This document shows positions 60,175 to 64,000 of a stretch of DNA of 64,000 nucleotides, one piece after another. The position numbers and the translations under genes were made by a program. The notes under the pieces were generated by a model. That model searched no databases. It saw nothing but the letters and a program-made list of their open reading frames with translations, and was not told where the DNA came from. Within the stretch, counting starts at the first letter, position 1. Each line of letters begins with the position of its first letter. The DNA is from Salipiger thiooxidans (GTDB lineage: Bacteria; Pseudomonadota; Alphaproteobacteria; Rhodobacterales; Rhodobacteraceae), in NCBI RefSeq assembly GCF_900102075.1, contig NZ_FNAV01000013.1, positions 1 to 64,000 on the forward strand. Reading direction: 5' to 3'.

Positions 60175-61968
60175 ATGAACAGACTGCTTCTTTCCCTTGG
60201 CCTTGCGATGCTTGCCGCCGCGCCGGCGCTGGCGCAGGACGCCGCGGACAGCGTCGCCCCCGAGGCCGCCACCGAAGATGCCGAGGCCTTTGCCTCGATC
60301 TCCGAGCCCGCGCGCAAGGCGCTGGAGGCCCGGCAGTCGGGCGTGCCCACGGAGGCGCAGGACTGGATGGTCGCCGCGGCGAATCCGCTGGCGGTCGAGG
60401 CCGGCGCACGGGTGCTGCGCGAGGGCGGCACCGCGGCGGATGCCATGGTCGCCGTGCAGGCGGTGCTGGGGCTGGTCGAGCCGCAATCCTCGGGCCTCGG
60501 CGGCGGTGCCTTCCTTGTCTGGTACGACGCCGAAAGCGGCGAGATCACCACGCTCGACGGGCGCGAGACGGCGCCGCTCGACGCCAACCCGCGGCTGTTT
60601 CAGGACGAGGCGGGCGAGCCGCTCAAATTCTTCGACGCGGTGGTGGGCGGGCTCTCCGTCGGCACCCCCGGCACGCCGCGCCTGATGGAGGCCGCCCACG
60701 AGCGCTGGGGCAGCGCCGACTGGTCCGGGCTCTTCGACGAGGCCATCGCGCTGGCCGAGGACGGCTTCACCGTCTCGCCGCGGCTGGCCGGGCTGGTCGC
60801 CGAAGAGGGCGAGCGGCTGCAGACCTTCCCCGCGACCGCCGCCTATTTCTTCCCCGACGGCGCCGCCATCGAGGCGGGCAGCCGCCTGACCAACCCCGAC
60901 TACGCCGCGACCCTGCGGAGCATCGCCAGCGAAGGCGCAGATGCCTTCTATACCGGCGAGATCGCCCTGGACATCGTCGCCGCCGTCCAGGGCGCCGAGG
61001 GCAACCCCGGCAAGCTCTCGACGCTCGACCTGATGCGCTACCGGGTGGTCGAGCGCCCGGCGGTCTGCGCGGCGTTCCGCGCCCACGAGGTCTGCGGCAT
61101 GGGCCCGCCCTCGTCGGGAGCGCTGACCGTGGGGCAGATCCTCGGGATGCTCGACAGCTACGACCTCGCGGCGCTTGGCCCGGAGAGCCCCGAGGCATGG
61201 CGGCTGATCGGCGACGCCTCGCGCCTCGCCTTCGCCGACCGTGACCGCTACATGGCCGACAGCGACTTCGTACCGATGCCGGTGAAGGGCCTCGTGGCGC
61301 CCGACTACCTCGCCTCGAGGGCCGAGCTTCTGGCCGGCGACGACGCCCTGCCCGAGGTCGCCGCGGGCAACCCGGCATGGGACCACGCCATGCTGCTGGC
61401 CGATGACGAGAGCATCGAGCTGCCCTCGACCTCGCACATCTCCATCGTCGACGCGCAGGGCAACGCGCTGTCGATGACCACCACCATCGAGAACGGCTTC
61501 GGCTCGCGGGTCATGGCGCGGGGCTTCCTGCTCAACAACGAGCTCACCGATTTCTCCTTCCGCAGCCAAAGCGACGGCGTGCCCATCGCCAACCGCGTCG
61601 AGCCCGGCAAGCGTCCGCGCTCGTCGATGTCCCCCACCATCGTGACCCGGGACGGCGCCCCGGTGCTGGTGATCGGCAGCCCCGGCGGCAGCCGCATCAT
61701 CGGCTACGTGGCGCAGGCCATCGTCGCGCATATCGACTGGGGCATGGACGTTCAGCAGGCGGTGGCGATGCCGCATTTCGTCAACCGCTTCGGCACCTAC
61801 GACCTCGAGGAAGGCACCCCTGCCGCCGATCTCGAGACGCCGCTCACCGAGCTCGGCTACGAGGTAAGCGTGCGCGAGCTGAACTCGGGGCTGCACGCCA
61901 TCGCCGTGGGCGACGGGCTGAAGGGCGGTGCCGATCCGCGCCGCGAGGGCATCGCACTCGGCGAGTGA
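60175..61968 (+). CDS. ggt: Gamma-glutamyltransferase
   Basis: This self-processing periplasmic enzyme cleaves gamma-glutamyl bonds such as in glutathione. The 597-residue precursor has a signal peptide (LLLSLGLAMLAAAPALA). The autocleavage/nucleophile Thr419 lies in LPSTSHISIVDAQGNALS; other motifs are EPQSSGLGGGAFLVWYDAE, GMGPPSSGALTVGQIL and RPRSSMSPTIV with VIGSPGGSRII. The ATG at 60175 follows AGGGAGATCGCC. It is convergent with a flavodoxin gene four bases away. Confidence 0.93.
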   Translation: MNRLLLSLGLAMLAAAPALAQDAADSVAPEAATEDAEAFASISEPARKALEARQSGVPTEAQDWMVAAANPLAVEAGARVLREGGTAADAMVAVQAVLGLVEPQSSGLGGGAFLVWYDAESGEITTLDGRETAPLDANPRLFQDEAGEPLKFFDAVVGGLSVGTPGTPRLMEAAHERWGSADWSGLFDEAIALAEDGFTVSPRLAGLVAEEGERLQTFPATAAYFFPDGAAIEAGSRLTNPDYAATLRSIASEGADAFYTGEIALDIVAAVQGAEGNPGKLSTLDLMRYRVVERPAVCAAFRAHEVCGMGPPSSGALTVGQILGMLDSYDLAALGPESPEAWRLIGDASRLAFADRDRYMADSDFVPMPVKGLVAPDYLASRAELLAGDDALPEVAAGNPAWDHAMLLADDESIELPSTSHISIVDAQGNALSMTTTIENGFGSRVMARGFLLNNELTDFSFRSQSDGVPIANRVEPGKRPRSSMSPTIVTRDGAPVLVIGSPGGSRIIGYVAQAIVAHIDWGMDVQQAVAMPHFVNRFGTYDLEEGTPAADLETPLTELGYEVSVRELNSGLHAIAVGDGLKGGADPRREGIALGE

Positions 61969-61971
61969 GGC

Positions 61972-62454
61972 TCAGAACACCCCGAGGCTGAGCCCCGCCG
62001 CCATCGCCGCGCCCAGCTCGCGGCAGCGGTCGAGCTCGGTCTCGGGGATCGTCTTCTGCGCCAGGATCGCCTCGGGCGTCTGGGCGTGGGTGCAGACGAT
62101 AAGCGGCGGCTGCACCTCGCGCAGGCGCCAGCCGGTGGCGATGCGGGCGGTCTGGCGGGCCGCACCCTCGCCATCCGAGCCGGCGCAGATCATCTGCGCA
62201 TAGGGCCGCCCCTCGATCCGGCCCAGTACCGGGTAATAGCAGCGGTCGAAGAATTCCTTCATCAATCCTGACAGCGCCGCGAGGTTCTCGGGCGCGCAGA
62301 AGAGGTAGCCGTCGGCCCGCAGCAGATCCTCGGGTCCCGCGTCGGCGGCGGTCTTCAGCACCGTCGGCGCCTCGGCGCGCGCCGCCTCCGCCGCAGCCCC
62401 GGCCATGGCGCGGCTGCCGCCGGTGCGCGAGTGATAGACGATCAGCAATTCCAT
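61972..62454 (-). CDS. Flavodoxin-fold protein (NADPH-FMN-reductase-like)
   Basis: This 160-residue protein has an N-terminal FMN phosphate loop MELLIVYHSRTGGSRAMA and an ADGYLFCAPENLAALSGLMKEFFDRCYYP segment that binds the isoalloxazine ring, as in flavodoxin-family NAD(P)H reductases. It is cytoplasmic and without extra domains. The partner is unknown. No strong ribosome-binding site is seen before the ATG at 62454. Confidence 0.85.
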   Translation of the reverse strand: MELLIVYHSRTGGSRAMAGAAAEAARAEAPTVLKTAADAGPEDLLRADGYLFCAPENLAALSGLMKEFFDRCYYPVLGRIEGRPYAQMICAGSDGEGAARQTARIATGWRLREVQPPLIVCTHAQTPEAILAQKTIPETELDRCRELGAAMAAGLSLGVF

Positions 62455-62546
62455 CCGCCAAGCCTAGCCGCGGCGGCCCCGACGGCAAGTCCCGCATCGC
62501 CGGTCTTGACGCCCCAGACCCCATGAAATATGCAAGCCGTCAATGC

Positions 62547-62620
62547 GCGGGCGTTGTGTAATGGTAAGACCTCAGCCTTCCAAGCTGATGATACGGGTTC
62601 GATTCCCGTCGCCCGCTCCA
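62547..62620 (+). tRNA. tRNA-Gly (anticodon TCC)
   Basis: This is a 74-nt cloverleaf. The acceptor stem is GCGGGCG with CGCCCGC, the D-region TGTAATGGTAAGACC, and the anticodon arm CAGCCTTCCAAGCTG gives TCC. The T arm is CGGGTTCGATTCCCG and CCA is encoded. Confidence 0.96.
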
Positions 62621-62755
62621 GATCCTTCCCCATGAGCCCCCGACACGCACGCTGCTCCCGCGCCGTGCCCGGACCATCGTCGCCCTTGCGGCATGCTGCG
62701 CCTTGATTCCTGCGCGAACCGTGGCAAAAGACCTTCGCGCAGGACAGGAGACGGC

Positions 62756-64000
62756 ATGGCACACGGAAACCCCGCATCGGCAATCGCGGAAGAGCGCGGC
62801 AAGTCCCGCAGGCTTGGCTCGCTCCGGGCACTGCTGCCCTTCATGCTGCCCTACAAGGGGCTGATGTTCGCCGCCACGCTGGCGCTGATCGCCACCGCGA
62901 CGGTGTCGCTGACCCTGCCCATGGCGGTGCGCCGGGTGGTCGACAACTTCAACGCCGAGGACGGCGCGCTGCTCGACTACTACTTCACCGCGGCGCTCGG
63001 CATTGCGGCGCTGCTGGCGATCGGCACCGCCGCCCGCTATGCGCTGGTCACCCGGCTGGGCGAACGCGTGGTGGCCGACATCCGCAAGGCGGTTTTCGAC
63101 CGGGTCATCGGCCTTTCGCCGGTGTTCTACGAGAAGATCATGACCGGCGAGGTACTGAGCCGGATCACCACCGACACCACGCTGATCCAGTCGGTCATCG
63201 GCTCCTCGGTCTCCATCGCGCTGCGCAACGTGCTGATGATGGCGGGCGGGCTGGTGCTGATGCTGCTGACCTCGGCCAAGCTTACCGGGCTGGTGCTGCT
63301 GCTGGTGCCCGTGGTGATCGTGCCGATCCTCACGCTGGGCCGCCGCCTGCGCAAGCTCAGCCGCGAGAACCAGGACTGGATCGCGGTCTCCTCGGGCAAC
63401 GCCGCCGAGGCGCTGGCCGCGGTGCAGACCGTTCAGGCCTTCACCCACGAGACGATCTCGCGCGGGACCTTCGGCGAGGTCACCGAAAAGAGCTTCGACG
63501 CGGCGCGGCGCCGGATCTGGGTCCGGGCGCTGATGACCGCCATCGTCATCTTCCTCGTCTTCACCGGCATCGTCGGCGTGCTCTGGATGGGCGCCTGGGA
63601 CGTGCGCGCGGGCGACATGAGCGCCGGTGCGCTGGTGCAGTTCGTGATCTACTCGGTCATGGTCGCGGGCGCCGTCGCGGCGCTGTCCGAGATCTTCGGC
63701 GAGCTGCAGCGCGCCGCCGGCGCCACCGAGCGGCTGGTCGAACTGCTCGAGACAGAGGACGCGGTGCAGGACCCCGCCGCCCCGCAGCGCCTGCCCGCCC
63801 CGGTGCGCGGCGAGATCGGCTTCGAGCACGTGCAGTTCTCGTACCCGTCGCGGCCCGGCGTCTCGGCGCTGGCGGATCTCGACATCACCATCCGTCCCGG
63901 CGAGACCGTGGCGCTGGTTGGCCCCTCGGGCGCCGGCAAGACCACCATTGTGCAGCTGATCCAGCGCTTCTACGACCCCGATGCGGGCCGGGTGACGCTC
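62756..64000 (+). CDS. ABC exporter with fused membrane and ATPase domains (MsbA/ABCB type), 3' partial
   Basis: 415 codons lie in the window and the end is outside. The N-terminal membrane domain (about residues 25-310, six helices) has an RLGERVVADIRKAVFDRVI intracellular-loop motif and SSGNAAEALAAVQTVQAF. The ATPase begins near residue 345 (IGFEHVQFSYPSRPGV) with Walker A LVGPSGAGKTTIV close to the window edge. This is the ABCB/lipid-A-exporter-like homodimer layout. GGAGACGGC precedes the ATG at 62756. The substrate is not determinable. Confidence 0.92.
   Translation, partial: MAHGNPASAIAEERGKSRRLGSLRALLPFMLPYKGLMFAATLALIATATVSLTLPMAVRRVVDNFNAEDGALLDYYFTAALGIAALLAIGTAARYALVTRLGERVVADIRKAVFDRVIGLSPVFYEKIMTGEVLSRITTDTTLIQSVIGSSVSIALRNVLMMAGGLVLMLLTSAKLTGLVLLLVPVVIVPILTLGRRLRKLSRENQDWIAVSSGNAAEALAAVQTVQAFTHETISRGTFGEVTEKSFDAARRRIWVRALMTAIVIFLVFTGIVGVLWMGAWDVRAGDMSAGALVQFVIYSVMVAGAVAALSEIFGELQRAAGATERLVELLETEDAVQDPAAPQRLPAPVRGEIGFEHVQFSYPSRPGVSALADLDITIRPGETVALVGPSGAGKTTIVQLIQRFYDPDAGRVTL

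Overview
The window is high-GC DNA from an alphaproteobacterium, most likely a Rhodobacteraceae (roseobacter-group) chromosome. The evidence is the gene content: murJ next to trpS, an ftsK-lolA-aminotransferase-amidase-UbiH block, DUF1127, DUF1244, DUF2125 and DUF3576 proteins, and a PhaC/phasin pair. Strong GC bias at third codon positions and frequent ATGA overlaps between neighbouring genes fit this. It looks like core chromosome with one small scar of mobile DNA at the left edge. No prophage, CRISPR array, plasmid functions or secretion-system cluster is visible.

Layout. 1-1333: the right end of an IS5-type element with a frameshifted transposase lies against a decayed Mu/rve-type integrase gene, which in turn abuts a truncated SnoaL-like secreted protein gene. 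1616-7210: murJ, a phospholipase-D-like protein, a rhomboid homologue lacking its catalytic residues, trpS and a conserved hypothetical. 7282-11759: an EamA exporter, an ABC-2 ATPase/permease pair, a YedE-like transporter and a cupin. 11826-15000: an MFS protein, prmA, a small membrane protein and a DUF1127 protein. 15331-17524: the ruvC-ruvA-ruvB operon. 17528-21178: a CecR-like TetR regulator with HlyD, ATPase and permease genes, and a TetR-type palindrome at its promoter. 21356-25359: PHA synthase, phasin, a two-domain kinase and a YrhK protein. 25484-29077: pheS, tRNA-Arg(TCT), a CobW-type metallochaperone under a Zur-like box, and rpmI-rplT. 29230-35305: a frameshifted periplasmic amidohydrolase, pyk, N-formylglutamate amidohydrolase, DUF1244, DUF3576 and a major porin. 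35438-40638: an ACT protein, a TPR-sulfotransferase, YggS, ribF, YcgN and a threonine-aldolase-like enzyme, tightly packed. 40643-46778: LysE, HspQ, a lytic-transglycosylase-like lipoprotein, LolA and FtsK. 46798-52959: an aminotransferase, an amidase, a UbiH-like monooxygenase, a luciferase-like monooxygenase and an SDR. 52991-54581: a nickel/cobalt-type sensor with a His-tailed MFS exporter. 54696-62454: DUF2125, an SDR with a crotonase, an SRAP protein, a cupredoxin-like protein, a TIM-barrel/methylglyoxal-synthase fusion, gamma-glutamyltransferase and a flavodoxin. 62547-64000: tRNA-Gly(TCC) and an MsbA-type ABC exporter that runs off the window.

The most unusual items are the protein joining a HisA-like barrel to a methylglyoxal-synthase domain (58886-59962), a three-copy dispersed structured repeat found only just after genes (13133, 43316, 48201), the rhomboid-fold protein without catalytic residues (4713-5396), the amidohydrolase split from its signal peptide by an 8-base G run (30495-30502), and two metal-homeostasis loci with visible operators (26841 and 54598). 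Functions are read from motifs and memory of families; no database search was run.
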